A DNA stretch of 64,000 nucleotides from a virus. The notes under the pieces are model-generated. The model worked only from the letters and a program-made list of their open reading frames with translations, made no database searches and had not been told where the DNA came from. The position numbers and the translations under genes are program-made. The stretch covers positions 1 to 64,000 of IMG/VR virus record IMGVR_UViG_3300013093_000022; one strand, 5' to 3'. Numbering within the stretch: position 1 is the stretch's first letter; each line of letters starts with the position of its first letter. Of the stretch, positions 63,664 through 64,000 are shown piece after piece.

Positions 63664-64000
63664 CTACCCGCCTATGTAGCTGGCGATTGAGCCGATGATG
63701 TTTCCCGCCCCGGGAATCCCGGGGACCGGTGGGGCGGTCTGGACGGTCGGTGCCACGGGGTTCAGTGTCGACTGGAACCCCGACGACCCGCCGTACTCGT
63801 TGTTCGGGATGTTCACCCCGGCGAAGTCGAAGTTGTTGAAACCGGACGTCACGAACCCGATGCCGTCGGAGATCGCCTTGAACGCCTGGTCCAGTGAGGC
63901 CGACGTCTGGACGCCCGAGATGTCCTCTTGGATGCGGAAGCTCAACTCCAGCTCACGGACCGTCTCCCCGACCGCGTCGTGGTAGGGGAGGCTGTCGGCG
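63664..64000 (-). CDS. partial tail-region protein, N-terminus beyond the right edge
   Basis: The frame is open from the right edge (reading ADSLPYHDAVGETVRELELS) to the stop at 63664, so the apparent internal start at 63945 is not needed. About 110 C-terminal residues are visible, ending in GAGNIIGSIASYIGG. Position beside hub genes implies a tail component, possibly a tape or hub protein with a hydrophobic C-terminus. Confidence 0.65.
   Translation of the reverse strand, partial: ADSLPYHDAVGETVRELELSFRIQEDISGVQTSASLDQAFKAISDGIGFVTSGFNNFDFAGVNIPNNEYGGSSGFQSTLNPVAPTVQTAPPVPGIPGAGNIIGSIASYIGG

Overview
This 64 kb window looks like part of a large, GC-rich, contractile-tailed (myovirus) actinobacteriophage genome, most probably infecting Mycobacterium. 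The myovirus call rests on a baseplate J protein (56255-58075), a gp25-like baseplate wedge protein (58089-58505) and a hub protein carrying two wall hydrolases (59870-62809). The mycobacterial call rests on host-type families: WhiB, Lsr2-like, a secreted Rpf domain, a DUF732-type protein, a CDGP-type secreted protein, a TIGR04338-type metallohydrolase beside a DUF2786 protein, and a cutinase domain fused to a giant tail protein. The combination resembles the Bxz1/Myrna (cluster C) type of mycobacteriophage; that placement is inference from gene content. Almost everything is on the minus strand, with 1-8 bp stop/start overlaps (GTGA or ATGA).

Layout. 1-13.5 kb: accessory region of small, mostly unrecognised genes, many behind a shared promoter-like element; it includes a Vsr endonuclease, a GT25-like glycosyltransferase, two secreted proteins and a truncated relic of a C5-methyltransferase locus. 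13.5-18.6 kb: glycosylation operon (three paralogous GT domains, one fused to a pyruvyl-transferase domain, a DXD glycosyltransferase, a SAM methyltransferase) headed by a WhiB protein. 18.6-21.1 kb: a split C5-cytosine methyltransferase whose parts flank and overlap, in another frame, two LLPTP-repeat proteins. 21.1-26 kb: metallohydrolase/DUF2786 pair, papain-like peptidase and small proteins, ending at a strong terminator (26079-26107). 26-42.7 kb: long replication/recombination operon (Lsr2-like, HTH, DnaC-like loader, DnaB helicase, DnaG-like primase, ssDNA-binding candidate, DnaE polymerase, RecA, resolvase-like and Cas4-like nucleases, endonuclease VII, a sigma-region-4-like protein). 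42.7-48.1 kb: small genes around an AT-rich gene-free island with palindromes, next to a plus-strand secreted Rpf protein, then NrdH, a DUF932 protein and secreted micro-proteins. 48.15-49.0 kb: three plus-strand genes. 49.0-64 kb: tail and baseplate genes; genes run off both window edges.

The most unusual observations are: (1) a bipartite element GGGAATAA-N16-GTT found 12 times upstream of minus-strand genes with an invariant 16-nt spacer, six times exactly 9 nt before the start codon, and in five cases containing the stop codon of the preceding gene; it reads like an ECF-type promoter making leaderless or short-leader mRNAs and marking gene-cassette boundaries; and (2) an overlapping-frame gene inside the methyltransferase, present at two loci, whose substitution pattern (my hand alignment) favours selection on the alternative frame.
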